Positions 8,521-18,232 of a stretch of 56,350 bases of DNA are shown one piece after another. Position 1 is the first letter of the stretch. Every line of letters begins with the position of its first letter. This DNA is from CAZPZZ01 sp964591245 (GTDB lineage: Bacteria; Acidobacteriota; Vicinamibacteria; Vicinamibacterales; UBA8438): positions 1-56,350 of the forward strand of contig CAZPZZ010000007.1 of NCBI GenBank assembly GCA_964591245.1, written 5' to 3'. Both the position numbers and the translations under genes were made by a program. Below the pieces are notes generated by a model that worked only from the letters and a program-made list of their open reading frames with translations, did not search any database and was not told where the DNA came from.

Positions 8521-10191
8521 ATGCGAAGCAATCAGGGGCGGCTTCGGATGTGGTTCGTGGCCGGGGCGTGCGGGTTCGCGCTGGCGATCGCTTCAACCGT
8601 GGTGATGGCGGCGTCAAATGTACCGTTGGCTGATGCCGTACGGTCTGCCGATCATGACGCAGTCGAGCGATTGTTGCGGGGGACCGTCGACGTTGACGCG
8701 GCCACGGCCGACGGCATGACGGCCTTGCATTGGGCAGTACAGCGTGACTCGGTGGCGCTGACCGAACGGCTGATCAAGGCTGGAGCCGATGTCAGGGCCA
8801 GGAACCGCTACGGTGTCACCGCCATGACGTTAGCCGTTACCAACGGCAATGCTGCGATCGTCGCGCGTCTGCTTGCAGCCGGGGCTGATCCGAACACGCA
8901 GCTGGCCGGAGGCGAGACGGTACTCATGACGGCCGCACGTACGGGGAAGGTGGCGGTCATCCTGCGTCTTCTGGCCGCGGGTGCGGACCCGAATGCACGG
9001 GAAGAATCACGCGGACAGACCGCATTGATGTGGGCGACGGCCGAGAACAATGCGGATGCCATCATTGCCTTGGTTGCCGGTGGTGCGGATGTGCGAGTGC
9101 GTACGGGTGACCAAACGACGGCCGATGCAACCGGCACTTTCTCGCGTGAGGTGGGGTTGGTCGAGCGCGCTCAGACCGGCCCGTCTTTTACGGCTTTGCT
9201 CTTTGCCTCGCAGCTCGGGCAACTCGACGCGGCGCAAGCGTTGGTCGATGTGGGGGCCGATGTCAATGACTCGTTCCCCGACGGGACCAGCGCGTTGATC
9301 GTTGCCGCCATGAACGGACAGTTCGAACTTGGTGCGTTCCTCATTGATCAGGGGGCAGACATCCATGCGTCTGGGCAAGGCTGGAATGCATTGCATCAGA
9401 CAATACGGTTGCGTCGTACCAATATTGGGCACTTGCCGCCACCGGAAGGCCAGGGGACGGTGAGTAGCATGGACTTCATCGAGAAACTCCTGGCCTCCGG
9501 CATCGATGTGAACGCGCCGATGACGGCTGACTTCCGTGATGGTTATCGGAACCGACTCAATCGCATCGGGGCCACACCTTTTCTCCTTGCCTCGAAGAAT
9601 GTCGACACTGCGGTCATGCGCGTCTTGCTCGAGTCGGGCGCGGATCCGCTGATGCCGAACGCCGACCTCACTACGCCGTTGATGGTCGCGGCGGGGGTGG
9701 ATATGTGGAATCCCGGCGAAGATGGTGGGGCGACGGTAGAGGATGAACCGGAGGCTCTGGAAGCGGTCAAGATGCTCGTCGAGTTAGGGAATGACGTGCG
9801 GGCTGCCAACGATCGTGGCGAGACGCCGTTACATGGCGCTGCGTATCGGGGGGCCCCGAGCATCGTTGATTACCTCGTCGAACAGGGAGCGGAAATCGAC
9901 GCTCGCAGTTCGCAGGGGTGGACGCCGTGGACGATCGCCAACGGTGTGTTTTATTCGCTGTTTTACAAGGAGCAGCCAGAAACCGCCACGCGCCTGGCCG
10001 AACTGATGGCAGAGCGAGGTCTCTCGACGGCAGGGATGGTCGATGAACTGCGGACCTGTTTCGATTGTGGCCGGAACCGAGGAAATGCTCGGAATTCAGA
10101 GGGACGCCGGGTTGCGCAGCCGACCCCAGAAAATGTGCCGTCTCAGGTGGAGTCAGCGTCCCAGGACGCGGCTCAACCCGTTCCCGAGTAG
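8521..10191 (+). CDS. Secreted ankyrin-repeat protein, triad 1
   Basis: 556 residues from the ATG at 8521, chosen because GGCAGGAAAG lies just upstream and a clean signal peptide (hydrophobic FVAGACGFALAIAS) follows; a longer frame from 8416 would bury that signal. At least nine ankyrin repeats are readable through the TALHWAV, AGADVRARN, TVLMTAA, GADPNAR, TALMWA and TPLHGAA type motifs, interrupted by a longer loop in the middle. Near the C-terminus is a Cys pair, TCFDC, about 30 residues from the end. The protein probably acts as a periplasmic binding scaffold for the two preceding products. A convergent cytochrome gene follows. Confidence 0.9.
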   Translation: MRSNQGRLRMWFVAGACGFALAIASTVVMAASNVPLADAVRSADHDAVERLLRGTVDVDAATADGMTALHWAVQRDSVALTERLIKAGADVRARNRYGVTAMTLAVTNGNAAIVARLLAAGADPNTQLAGGETVLMTAARTGKVAVILRLLAAGADPNAREESRGQTALMWATAENNADAIIALVAGGADVRVRTGDQTTADATGTFSREVGLVERAQTGPSFTALLFASQLGQLDAAQALVDVGADVNDSFPDGTSALIVAAMNGQFELGAFLIDQGADIHASGQGWNALHQTIRLRRTNIGHLPPPEGQGTVSSMDFIEKLLASGIDVNAPMTADFRDGYRNRLNRIGATPFLLASKNVDTAVMRVLLESGADPLMPNADLTTPLMVAAGVDMWNPGEDGGATVEDEPEALEAVKMLVELGNDVRAANDRGETPLHGAAYRGAPSIVDYLVEQGAEIDARSSQGWTPWTIANGVFYSLFYKEQPETATRLAELMAERGLSTAGMVDELRTCFDCGRNRGNARNSEGRRVAQPTPENVPSQVESASQDAAQPVPE

Positions 10192-10281
10192 GGGGCTGAC
10201 GCGGGGTGGCTTCTGGTCCCGGCGTACGAGAAGGAGCGTGGCGGGAGTCGCTCCGTGACCGGACGGTGGTCTCGGTTTGCT

Positions 10282-10307
10282 GGGAGGCCGGTATTAATCG
10301 GTCTCCC
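10282..10307. terminator. Hairpin between convergent genes
   Basis: GGGAG-g-CCG pairs with CGG-t-CTCCC around an AT-rich loop (GTATTAAT). It lies between the 3' ends of the ankyrin gene (plus) and the cytochrome gene (minus). No U-run follows on either side, so termination is likely only in the broad sense of a 3'-end structure. Confidence 0.35.
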
Positions 10308-10326
10308 CTCGACGTCTTGTCGTTGC

Positions 10327-10866
10327 TCAAGGCGCATCCGTAAAAAGGATTCCCTCCAGCGGGTGCAGGGCTGGTGGCAACTCGCTGGTCCCCGCGGGCA
10401 CTCCATTTTCACGCAAGAGGAAGCTTACGATGTCGATGACGACCTGTGCTCGCAGGGAGTCGGGATTATGCTTTGGCATCGTGGTGCCGATCGTGGTGAA
10501 GAGCTCCACCAGTGGCAGGTCTCGCCAACGCGTCATGAACAGCGATCCCTGGAGCGCTGGTGCTCCAGCCTCGCTGCCGCCGCCACGAAGATCGTCACGA
10601 TGGCAAAACCCGCAGATCTCGACATAGAAGTCGCGTCCTCGATTGGCCTGCTCGGCGGTATAGATCCTGTCCCAAATAGTCTGAGTCTGCGCCAATGCGG
10701 ACGTGGCGTACACGTTGGCAAGAAGCAGGAGTGCGCCGACCCTGCCAGCTGAACTCCTGTGAGGTGCTCTTCGGCCCGCCTGGCGTCGGGAATGTCCCCT
10801 GGCTCCCCGTCTGTGGATCGGTCGTGGCGCGTACGAGTGAATCCCCATAGCTGCCAGTTCTACCAC
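10327..10866 (-). CDS. Monoheme c-type cytochrome, PQQ-dehydrogenase-associated type
   Basis: The recognisable part is a ~120-residue class-I cytochrome domain: a lead-in WDRIYTAEQANRGRDFY, heme motif CGFCH, a Gly-rich loop, the axial-Met motif TMPKH, and the C-terminal DIVSFLLRENGVPAG helix. Cytochromes with this sequence pattern accept electrons from quinoprotein or similar dehydrogenases in the periplasm. A signal peptide (GALLLLANVYATSALAQ) is clear, but no ATG or GTG lies close before it. Initiation at the start given (10866) or at the in-frame ATG at 10848 gives a long Arg-rich leader, so the true start is uncertain and a CTG start or an upstream sequencing error is possible. Confidence 0.75.
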   Translation of the reverse strand: MVELAAMGIHSYAPRPIHRRGARGHSRRQAGRRAPHRSSAGRVGALLLLANVYATSALAQTQTIWDRIYTAEQANRGRDFYVEICGFCHRDDLRGGGSEAGAPALQGSLFMTRWRDLPLVELFTTIGTTMPKHNPDSLRAQVVIDIVSFLLRENGVPAGTSELPPALHPLEGILFTDAP

Positions 10867-11078
10867 TGGCGCCCTCGGAATACCACGGTGGATGTCGAGG
10901 ACCTGCGAGGAGGTGTCTGTCGGACGCGTGGCGCGGATGGGCCACGTCTCGTATTCGTTGATGCAGGGCAGGCATCCGACCCGACATCATATCGCTCGTG
11001 TGTTCCTGGCACGGGTGTTGGTCGGGCTTGGCAGCTGCCTTCTGATCACATATCCTGCCCCCACAGCGGAGGTGTTAC

Positions 11079-12152
11079 GTGTTCAGGATGCGAGAAAGAT
11101 ATCGGGGAGGTGTTGCTTTCCTGATCTGGGGGATTGTTGCGCTGGCCGGTGGGGTTCAGGCTCAGACGCTGCGGGTCGAGCGGCTGGGAGACGCACCCAT
11201 CATCAGGCCGGATCTGCACCCCAGTATCGGGGAGAACATTCAAGGGCCGTCGATGATTCGCGTACCCGAGTGGGTCGAAGATCGACTGGGAACGTATTAT
11301 CTGTATTTCGCTGATCACAAGGGTCGCTACATTCGATTGGCATTTGCCGATGACGTCGCGGGGCCGTGGAGTGTGCACCCAGACGGAAGTCAGCAGATTG
11401 TAGGTTCGTACTTTTTGACCGAGCCCCCTACCATCTCGCCGGAGGAATTGGAGCGGGTCCAGGCGGCGCGGGCCGCCCGTGGGGCCGCACCCATGTCACA
11501 TGACGCCTTGTTCGAAGCGTCGACACCGCACATTGCCTCGCCGGATGTCCACGTCGATGACGAAGGGCAGCGGATCGTGATGTATTTCCATGGGCTTGAT
11601 GATGTGGGGCAACAGGTCACCCGGGTGGCGACATCGCGTGACGGCATTAACTTCACCGCGCGGCCTGAACGTCTGGGGCGAACCTACATGCGAGTATTTC
11701 CGCATGACGGATTTACCTATGCGATGTCGATGCCCGGGCAGTTTTATCGCTCGCGCGATCCCCTTGGCGGGTTCTCGGAGGGGCCCCGGTTGTTTAACTC
11801 CCGCATGCGGCATTCGGCGCTTCTGAAGCGGGGAGACAGTTTGTTGGTTTTCTGGACGCAGGTGGGCGACGTGCCTGAACACATCATGCTCAGCACGATC
11901 AACCTGTCTGGTGATTGGATGCACTGGTCTGAGACACCGGGGGTTGAGGTGCTGCGACCCGAATTCGATTGGGAGGGAGCCGATGCCCCGCTCGAACCAT
12001 CGGTACGCAGCACAGCCTACGGACACGTGAATCAGCTGCGTGACCCGGCAATCTTTGAAGACCCCGAGAGTGGACGCGTGTACCTGCTATACGCCGTGGC
12101 CGGTGAAAGCGGGATTGGTCTGGCCGAGGTGCATATCGAGGATTGGGACTAG
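11079..12152 (+). CDS. Secreted five-bladed-propeller protein (GH43/GH-J-like)
   Basis: 357 residues from a GTG start preceded by GGAGG at 7 nt spacing. A signal peptide (~1-29, ending VQAQ) leads into a glycoside-hydrolase-43-like propeller: acidic early motif PIIRPDLHPSIGENIQGPS, blade motifs YYLYFADHKG, RIVMYFHG, VTRVATSRDG and RVYLLYAV. The YFADHKG...I.LAFADD pattern is typical of the arabinanase/levansucrase superfamily. The three catalytic acids of true GH43 enzymes cannot be assigned with confidence, so hydrolase activity is unproven. It is followed 105 nt later by an NHL propeller on the same strand. Confidence 0.65.
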   Translation: MFRMRERYRGGVAFLIWGIVALAGGVQAQTLRVERLGDAPIIRPDLHPSIGENIQGPSMIRVPEWVEDRLGTYYLYFADHKGRYIRLAFADDVAGPWSVHPDGSQQIVGSYFLTEPPTISPEELERVQAARAARGAAPMSHDALFEASTPHIASPDVHVDDEGQRIVMYFHGLDDVGQQVTRVATSRDGINFTARPERLGRTYMRVFPHDGFTYAMSMPGQFYRSRDPLGGFSEGPRLFNSRMRHSALLKRGDSLLVFWTQVGDVPEHIMLSTINLSGDWMHWSETPGVEVLRPEFDWEGADAPLEPSVRSTAYGHVNQLRDPAIFEDPESGRVYLLYAVAGESGIGLAEVHIEDWD

Positions 12153-12257
12153 TGGAACGGCGTTCCCAGTCTGAGTGGACGAGAGCGAGCGAGGTCGGGT
12201 GGGATACGCAATGTCGTTGGAAGATTCAGTTGGTCAGTACACAGCGAGAGGAGAGAG

Positions 12258-13361
12258 ATGATGAATAGTAGGTGGGCGACACGTATGAGCATAGCGTTCA
12301 TGGCGGTAGCAATTGCAACGATCGCTGTTCCTGCAACGGCTCTGGGGCAAGAGAGCGATTGGGTTGATCGGGAACTTCCGAACCCGACCGGTGAAGTACT
12401 TCTGAATTGGGCACCGCTTCCCGACAATCGGGAGTGGGGGTCGACGGCTGGAATCGATATCGGACCGGATGGGCACGTCTGGGCCTACGATCGTTGCGGT
12501 GGCCTGGCGTTGGCCGGTGGTTGCGAGGAGAACTCGCACCTCGATCCCATCTTCAAGTTCAACAAGGATACCGGCGACGTGATGGCGAGTTTTGGCGCCG
12601 GCCTGTTTGTCTTACCCCATGGCATTCATGTCGATACTGACGGCAATGTCTGGGTGACGGACTCACAGGGGAATGAGTCGGGGACCAAGGGGCATCAAGT
12701 CATCAAGTTCAGCCCGGACGGGGAAGTGCTGCTGACGTTGGGTACCGCGGGCCAGCCTGGCAGCGGGCCGGGGCAGCTGAATGAGCCATGCGACGTCATC
12801 ACGGCGCCGAACGGCGACATCTTCGTCTCCGATGGCCACAGTGGGCAGAATCCCGATCCGCCTGCTGGCGCGACCGGCCGGATCCTTAAATTTTCGGCCG
12901 ATGGTACGTTTATCAAGGAATGGGGCGAGATCGGATTCCGGCCAGGACAGTTCCGTACGCCGCACGCGATGGAGTTTGATTCCCAGGGGCGTCTGTATGT
13001 GGCTGACCGGGGTAACCACCGCATCCAGATCTTCAGCCAGGACGGGGAGTTGCTCGAGTCCTACATGCAGTACAGCCGCATCAGTGGTTTGTTCATCACA
13101 GAGGACGACACTCTCTATGCGATCGATTCAGAGTCGGGCGTGGGTAATCATCCTGGATGGAAGACGGGCGTGCGTCTGGGGCCGGCCGGGGAGGATCGTC
13201 TGACGGGATTTGTGCCACCGCACGCTCACGGGGTGCGGGTACTACAGGGCGTCGCTGGTGAAGGTGTGGCCGTGGATGCTGACGGCAACATTTACGCCGC
13301 AGAAGGCCCAGGCTCTCGGCCGACGGCGGGCGGGGGCATCACCAAATACGTGGTCAAGTAA
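12258..13361 (+). CDS. Secreted NHL-repeat six-bladed propeller
   Basis: 367 residues with a signal peptide (~1-30, ending ATALGQ) and GAGAGGAGAGAG before tandem ATGs. NHL blade motifs are clear: WVTDSQGN, IFVSDGHSG, LYVADRGNHRIQIFSQDG and IYAAEGPGS. This type resembles the lyase half of peptidylglycine alpha-amidating enzymes, but in bacteria most members are uncharacterised binding proteins. Two other members of this class lie in the window (18233-19336 and 38215-39396). The gene ends ~60 nt before a strong intrinsic terminator. Confidence 0.85.
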   Translation: MMNSRWATRMSIAFMAVAIATIAVPATALGQESDWVDRELPNPTGEVLLNWAPLPDNREWGSTAGIDIGPDGHVWAYDRCGGLALAGGCEENSHLDPIFKFNKDTGDVMASFGAGLFVLPHGIHVDTDGNVWVTDSQGNESGTKGHQVIKFSPDGEVLLTLGTAGQPGSGPGQLNEPCDVITAPNGDIFVSDGHSGQNPDPPAGATGRILKFSADGTFIKEWGEIGFRPGQFRTPHAMEFDSQGRLYVADRGNHRIQIFSQDGELLESYMQYSRISGLFITEDDTLYAIDSESGVGNHPGWKTGVRLGPAGEDRLTGFVPPHAHGVRVLQGVAGEGVAVDADGNIYAAEGPGSRPTAGGGITKYVVK

Positions 13362-13420
13362 CCCGCGTGGGGTGAGCGCGTCGCGCGAGGGCATTGCAGA
13401 CGCGCGGCGACAATGGATTG

Positions 13421-13461
13421 GGTCCGGCCGGGCGTTCTTTGGCTCGGCCGGACCTTTTTTT
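13421..13461 (+). terminator. Strong intrinsic terminator
   Basis: GGTCCGGCCG (13421-13430) pairs perfectly with CGGCCGGACC (13445-13454), followed at once by seven T (13455-13461). It ends the plus-strand transcript of the NHL propeller gene. On the minus strand no U-run follows, so it does not serve the convergent lipoprotein gene. Confidence 0.9.
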
Positions 13462-13469
13462 GTGTTGGT

Positions 13470-14438
13470 TTACTCGAACGAGACGCGAGAGAAACTGGGC
13501 GGGCCATCGCCGGAGAACATCGGATGCACGACGTAGACGTCGTCTCCCACGACGGCAGCCGTGGTTGCTTGCGGTTCATAGCGTGCGATGCCGTCCAGTT
13601 GGGCGGTGGCCCACTCGTCACCGCTCGTTAGGGCCACGACGCGATTGGTCGAATTGCTCACAATGGCCAGTCGACCCGCAGACCAGACCATGCCGTCTTG
13701 ACCCGGAATATCCTCCGGTAATGTGACCGGCGCGGCTGCTCCTGTGTCATCTGTCGGGACTTTCCACAATTCGGCACCACGGGCAACGAGGAGGTAACCG
13801 GAGGGATGCTCCACAATGCCATTTGGCCCTGCCTCCCCGTCCTCGAAGCGATGGAAGAGTGAGGCCTGGTATTGAGTGTCCACGCGATAAATCACGTTCA
13901 GTCGCGTGTCGGTGACATACGCGGTTCCGTCGTCGGCGACAGCGACGTCGTTCGCGAAGAATGCAGTGTCGTCGCCTTGCGGAACCGTGGCGGCAAGGTC
14001 CACCATGGCGATTCGTTCACCGCTATTCAGGTCATAGACACCCAGCATCGCTTGCCCGGTTGTGCCGCCGTCGAAGACCGCTCGGTCCGCGTTGGCGACG
14101 AGCAACCGTCCGCGCAACTCGTCGACTTCGATCCCGACTGACGAGACCAGCTCAGGATCCGAGATGATCGGCGTCACGCTCCCGTCGGCCGCGATGTGAA
14201 AAATCGACCCTTCTGACAGTGACCCGGTGAGTAGCCGGCCATTGGTCATGTCGTACTCCACACCTTCAGGAATGAAACCATCCCGTTGGGCCACGATCTG
14301 CTCGGGAAGTCTCTCCGCTGACGCGGCCGCTTCCGCGCCGGTCAGTTCAGCATCAGCGTCCGGGGACGGAGCCTCCGGGGGCGCCCCGCAAGACACGATG
14401 GCCATGCTGGCCACGAATACGACAAACCGTATAGACAT
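13470..14438 (-). CDS. SMP-30/gluconolactonase-like propeller lipoprotein
   Basis: 322 residues; start supported by CAGGAGG upstream. The N-terminus is a lipoprotein signal with cysteine at residue 17 (AIVSC), followed by an Ala/Pro/Asp-rich linker. The body carries SMP-30/LRE-type propeller motifs: FIPEGVEYD, GRLLTGSLSEGSIF, VGIEVDELRGRLLVAN, FANDVAVADDGTAYVTD and GPNGIVEHP. The family binds a divalent metal and hydrolyses lactones or esters in some members; whether this one is catalytic is not shown. It is convergent with the upstream NHL gene and divergent from bipA. Confidence 0.8.
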   Translation of the reverse strand: MSIRFVVFVASMAIVSCGAPPEAPSPDADAELTGAEAAASAERLPEQIVAQRDGFIPEGVEYDMTNGRLLTGSLSEGSIFHIAADGSVTPIISDPELVSSVGIEVDELRGRLLVANADRAVFDGGTTGQAMLGVYDLNSGERIAMVDLAATVPQGDDTAFFANDVAVADDGTAYVTDTRLNVIYRVDTQYQASLFHRFEDGEAGPNGIVEHPSGYLLVARGAELWKVPTDDTGAAAPVTLPEDIPGQDGMVWSAGRLAIVSNSTNRVVALTSGDEWATAQLDGIARYEPQATTAAVVGDDVYVVHPMFSGDGPPSFSRVSFE

Positions 14439-14578
14439 TGGTCGATTCCTCCTGGCGATCAGTCTGAGCCATTATCGCAGTGGCCAGGCCGGTCGCCAAC
14501 GTTGTGTGCTTCTTACTTGGACGCTCGCTTCGGATACCATCAAAGAATGATGTTTCTTCAAATCGGATTTGTTCGTCT

Positions 14579-16405
14579 ATGAGGACTACCACGATTGCCA
14601 ATGCGCTTCGGCGCAATATTGCCATCATTGCGCACGTTGACCACGGAAAGACAACACTGGTGGACGCCATGCTGCATCAGAGCGGCGTCTTCCGTGTAAA
14701 TGAGCAGGTGGAGGAGCGAGCGCTGGATAACACCGATCTCGAGCGCGAGCGCGGAATTACCATTATGGCCAAGAATACGGCCATTCGGTACCGCGACCTC
14801 GTGATCAATATTGTGGACACACCAGGGCACGCGGATTTCGGTGGCGAAGTCGAGCGAACCTTGACGATGGTTGACGGGGTGCTACTCCTAGTGGACGCGT
14901 CGGAGGGTCCCCTGCCACAGACGCGCTTCGTACTCCGCAAAGCACTCGAGCAGGGGCTGCCTCCTATTCTTGTCATCAACAAGATCGATCGCAAGGACGC
15001 GCGTGCGGCAGAGGTGTTGGACGAGGTGTATGACCTCTTCATTGACCTGGACGCGAGTGAAGACCAGATCGAATTTCCAGTGCTCTACGCGAATGCGAAG
15101 GCCGGCACCGCCACACGAGATCTTGCCACGCCGGGGACGACGCTGCGTCCGTTACTGGACGCGATTGTCGACCGGATTCCGCCACCCGCGGGTGATCGGG
15201 ATGCCGCGCTGCAGGTGCTCGTGGCAAACCTCGACTCGAGCGATTATCTCGGGCGCATTGCGATCGGACGCATTGTGAATGGCCACGTTGCGATCGGAGA
15301 TCAGATCGCGGTCTCCAAGTTGAATGGCGAGGTGCAGCGGGAGCGTGTCACCAAGCTCTATGTCTTCGACGGGCTGGGTCGGGCCGAGGTGAAGGAGGCC
15401 GCAGCGGGGGATATTATCTGCTTGGCTGGCATTGACGCCATCACGATTGGCGAAACGATCACGGATCCAGAGAACCCGCGGCCGATCCCTCCTCTTCGTG
15501 TCGACGAGCCGACCGTGTCTATGGTCTTTGGTGTCAACACATCACCGATGTCCGGGCAGGACGGACGATATGTCACATCGCGCAACTTGCGGGACCGCCT
15601 GGCACGGGAGCTTGTTGGAAATGTGTCGATTCGAGTCGAGGACACCGATTCCCGCGAACAGATGAAGGTGATCGGGCGCGGGGAGCTGCAGCTCTCGATC
15701 TTGATTGAGATGATGCGGCGCGAAGGGTATGAGCTGCAAGTCTCGCGCCCGGAGATCGTGACGCGCTCGACTGACGACGGCGGGGTCGAAGAGCCAGTGG
15801 AGGAGCTGGTGATCGATGTAGCCGAGGATTATCAGGGGATCGTTATCGCGCAGCTCGGTACGCGCCGTGCCACGATGACCAAGATGATCAATCACGGTAG
15901 CGGCCGTATCCGCCTCGAGTTCAAGATTCCGACCCGTGGGCTCATCGGATTTCGATCGCAGTTCTTGACGGACACGCGCGGGACCGGAATCATGAATCAC
16001 CTCTTTGCCGGATGGGAGTCCTGGCACGGTCCGATTACCGGCCGTGCCAGCGGCGCGTTGGTGGCAGACCGTGTGGGCAAGGCCACGGCCTATGCGATCT
16101 ACAACTTACAGGAGCGTGGGGAGATCTTCATCGACGCGGGGACACCCGTGTACGAGGGCATGATCATCGGCGAGAACGCCCGTCCCTCCGACATGGATGT
16201 AAACGTGACCAAGGAGAAGAAGCTTACGAACATGCGTGCCGCTAGCGCAGATGACGCATTACGCCTCGTGCCCCCGCGTCTCCTGAATCTTGAGCAATCG
16301 ATCGAATTTATCAACGACGACGAATTGGTCGAGGTCACACCGTCGAGCATCCGTCTTCGCAAGCGAGTACTCGTTGCGCATCAGCGTCCGAAGCGGGACG
16401 TCTGA
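14579..16405 (+). CDS. typA: Ribosome-associated GTPase TypA/BipA
   Basis: 608 residues from ATG 14579, matching the usual ~600-615; a longer frame from 14480 would add 33 unrelated residues. Translation-factor GTPase motifs are complete: G1 AHVDHGKTT (18-26), switch I ERGITI, G3 DTPGHADFGGEV, G4 NKIDR. EF-G-like domains II, III and V follow, then the BipA-specific C-terminal domain (KEKKLTNMRAASADDAL). BipA binds the 70S ribosome and assists 50S assembly and growth at low temperature or stress. No strong Shine-Dalgarno is seen. It is a core gene, not linked functionally to its neighbours. Confidence 0.97.
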   Translation: MRTTTIANALRRNIAIIAHVDHGKTTLVDAMLHQSGVFRVNEQVEERALDNTDLERERGITIMAKNTAIRYRDLVINIVDTPGHADFGGEVERTLTMVDGVLLLVDASEGPLPQTRFVLRKALEQGLPPILVINKIDRKDARAAEVLDEVYDLFIDLDASEDQIEFPVLYANAKAGTATRDLATPGTTLRPLLDAIVDRIPPPAGDRDAALQVLVANLDSSDYLGRIAIGRIVNGHVAIGDQIAVSKLNGEVQRERVTKLYVFDGLGRAEVKEAAAGDIICLAGIDAITIGETITDPENPRPIPPLRVDEPTVSMVFGVNTSPMSGQDGRYVTSRNLRDRLARELVGNVSIRVEDTDSREQMKVIGRGELQLSILIEMMRREGYELQVSRPEIVTRSTDDGGVEEPVEELVIDVAEDYQGIVIAQLGTRRATMTKMINHGSGRIRLEFKIPTRGLIGFRSQFLTDTRGTGIMNHLFAGWESWHGPITGRASGALVADRVGKATAYAIYNLQERGEIFIDAGTPVYEGMIIGENARPSDMDVNVTKEKKLTNMRAASADDALRLVPPRLLNLEQSIEFINDDELVEVTPSSIRLRKRVLVAHQRPKRDV

Positions 16406-16533
16406 TTGGTAGGGGGACGTGAGCGGTCGGTATCTGGTTCAAGGCGGCGTCCCTCAGAGCCGGGTTTGCGGCTTGGCGTGTCGTTCGCCGTCGGTGTTAC
16501 GAGGGCTGTTCCTGTCGTCGTCCCTTGACGGAC

Positions 16534-17955
16534 CTAGATTGTTCGCATCTTCCATGTCCCACGCTTGAATGCGATCACGCCGACTACGGCGAGGAGACTT
16601 TGCGAGAGTGCGATAGCCAAGAAAACACCGCCGGGCCCAAGCCCTGCGGGCCCAGACAGCCCCAATGCGAGTGGAAGCTGTACCATCCAGAACACGAAGA
16701 AGTTGATCCACGTTGGGGTTGTGGTGTCTCCGGAGCCATTGAACGCCTGCACGGTGACGAGTCCGACGCCCCAAAACAGGTAGCTGAAGCTGACCGTGCG
16801 CAGACATTGAGCAGCCACGGCAGCGGCTGCTGGCTCGGCGGTGAAGACCGCGACGACGGTGTCGGCGAAAATGGCCAAGAAGAGTCCGATCGACCCAAGA
16901 AAAACCGTGTTGTAGCGGGCGGTGAGCCATACCGACTGCTCAGCGCGGTCCGGGTTGCCGGCGCCGAGATTCTGCCCGACGAGGGTCGCACCCGCGTTGC
17001 CCATGCCCCAGGCTGGCAGCAGAATGAAGATGATGACTCGGATGGCTATCGTGTAGCCAGCGAGAGCCGAGGCACCGAAGGGGGCCAGGATTCGGATGAG
17101 TCCGAGGAAGCTCGCGGTGCTCACGAGGTACTGCAGTACGCCCACGCTACTGATGCGGAGCAGGCGGAACATGATGGCGGCCTCGAGCGAGACGTGGCGC
17201 CAGTGGATCACGATTCGGCCGTGGTGTCCGCTCAGTTGCCGTAGTTGGTAGAGCACCCCGATGGCCCGTCCGACCGTCGTGGCGACGGCCGCTCCTTCGA
17301 GACCCAGCGCCGGCACCGGTCCGGCGCCGAAGATCAGGATGGGGTCGAGCATGAGATTGATCCCGTTGGCCAACCAGAGTGAGCGCATCGCGAGCGCGGG
17401 GTCGCCAGCTCCGCGGAAGACCGCGTTTATGAGAAAGAGGAGCATGACCGTGACGTTGCCACCGAGCATGATGGTGGCGAAGAGCCGACCGGTGGCAGCC
17501 AGCTGAGGGGAGGCGCCGAGCATCTGGAGCAGGTCTCTCGCCCAGATCACGCCGACGATGGCGAGAAGGAGTGAGATCGCAACCCCGGTGATGATGGCCT
17601 GTGCGGCGGCGGCGCTGGCCTGGGCCGTTGAGCCCTCTCCAATGCGGCGAGAGACCATCGCGCTGGTGCCCATGGCCAGCCCGATTGCGACTGAAAAGAC
17701 GAGTGCCAGGAGGGAGTCCGATAACCCAAGGATTGCTACGGCCTCCGGGCCCAGTCGTGCGACGAAGAAGACGTCGACCACCGCGAACAACGACTGCATC
17801 GACATCTCGAGGACCATCGGAATGGCCAGGAGCAACACGGCACGCCCGATGGGGCCGGTGGTGTAGTCCTGTCGTACGCCCCGGATTGAATCGCGCGCAT
17901 CGTTCCACCAGCACTGTTTCGGTGGGGAGGGCGCGGGTGCACTCGAGGGAGACAT
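16534..17955 (-). CDS. MATE family multidrug/cation efflux transporter
   Basis: 473 residues with about twelve hydrophobic helices in two MatE halves. Typical segments include LAIPMVLEMSMQSLFAVVD and FFVARLGPEAVAILGLSD near the N-terminus, INAVFRGAGDPALAMR before the mid-loop, and FNGSGDTTTPTWINF in the second half. The family exports cationic compounds or secondary metabolites in exchange for Na+ or H+. Start supported by CAGGAA 5 nt upstream of the ATG. It is convergent with bipA and divergent from the NHL gene at 18233. Nothing unusual was noted. Confidence 0.93.
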   Translation of the reverse strand: MSPSSAPAPSPPKQCWWNDARDSIRGVRQDYTTGPIGRAVLLLAIPMVLEMSMQSLFAVVDVFFVARLGPEAVAILGLSDSLLALVFSVAIGLAMGTSAMVSRRIGEGSTAQASAAAAQAIITGVAISLLLAIVGVIWARDLLQMLGASPQLAATGRLFATIMLGGNVTVMLLFLINAVFRGAGDPALAMRSLWLANGINLMLDPILIFGAGPVPALGLEGAAVATTVGRAIGVLYQLRQLSGHHGRIVIHWRHVSLEAAIMFRLLRISSVGVLQYLVSTASFLGLIRILAPFGASALAGYTIAIRVIIFILLPAWGMGNAGATLVGQNLGAGNPDRAEQSVWLTARYNTVFLGSIGLFLAIFADTVVAVFTAEPAAAAVAAQCLRTVSFSYLFWGVGLVTVQAFNGSGDTTTPTWINFFVFWMVQLPLALGLSGPAGLGPGGVFLAIALSQSLLAVVGVIAFKRGTWKMRTI

Positions 17956-18232
17956 GAGAGTTCCTGCTGGAACGGACGGTCTATACCCTCACGCGGCAAG
18001 TCGGTCGACAACTGGTCGCGGGACGCGAGGTGCGCTCCCTGCGAAGCTGTGTTCCCGTCGTTTTGGATGGGTGCATACGAGAGGGATGCCAGTCGGGTAT
18101 GGGCCTGTGGCGGACGCGTGTGACTCTAACACAGCTCCAGTGCGTGGATGCTGAGATGCGCTATCATGAGCGGTAATCTTCCCTCATCGGTCTACACCCG
18201 GCTCAGGTGACCGGGTTGCAAGGAGGTTGTTT

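Noticed and set aside
16525..17244. 239-codon plus-strand frame opposite the MATE gene
   Set aside because: Asp/Glu/Gly-rich shadow of hydrophobic codons on the other strand.
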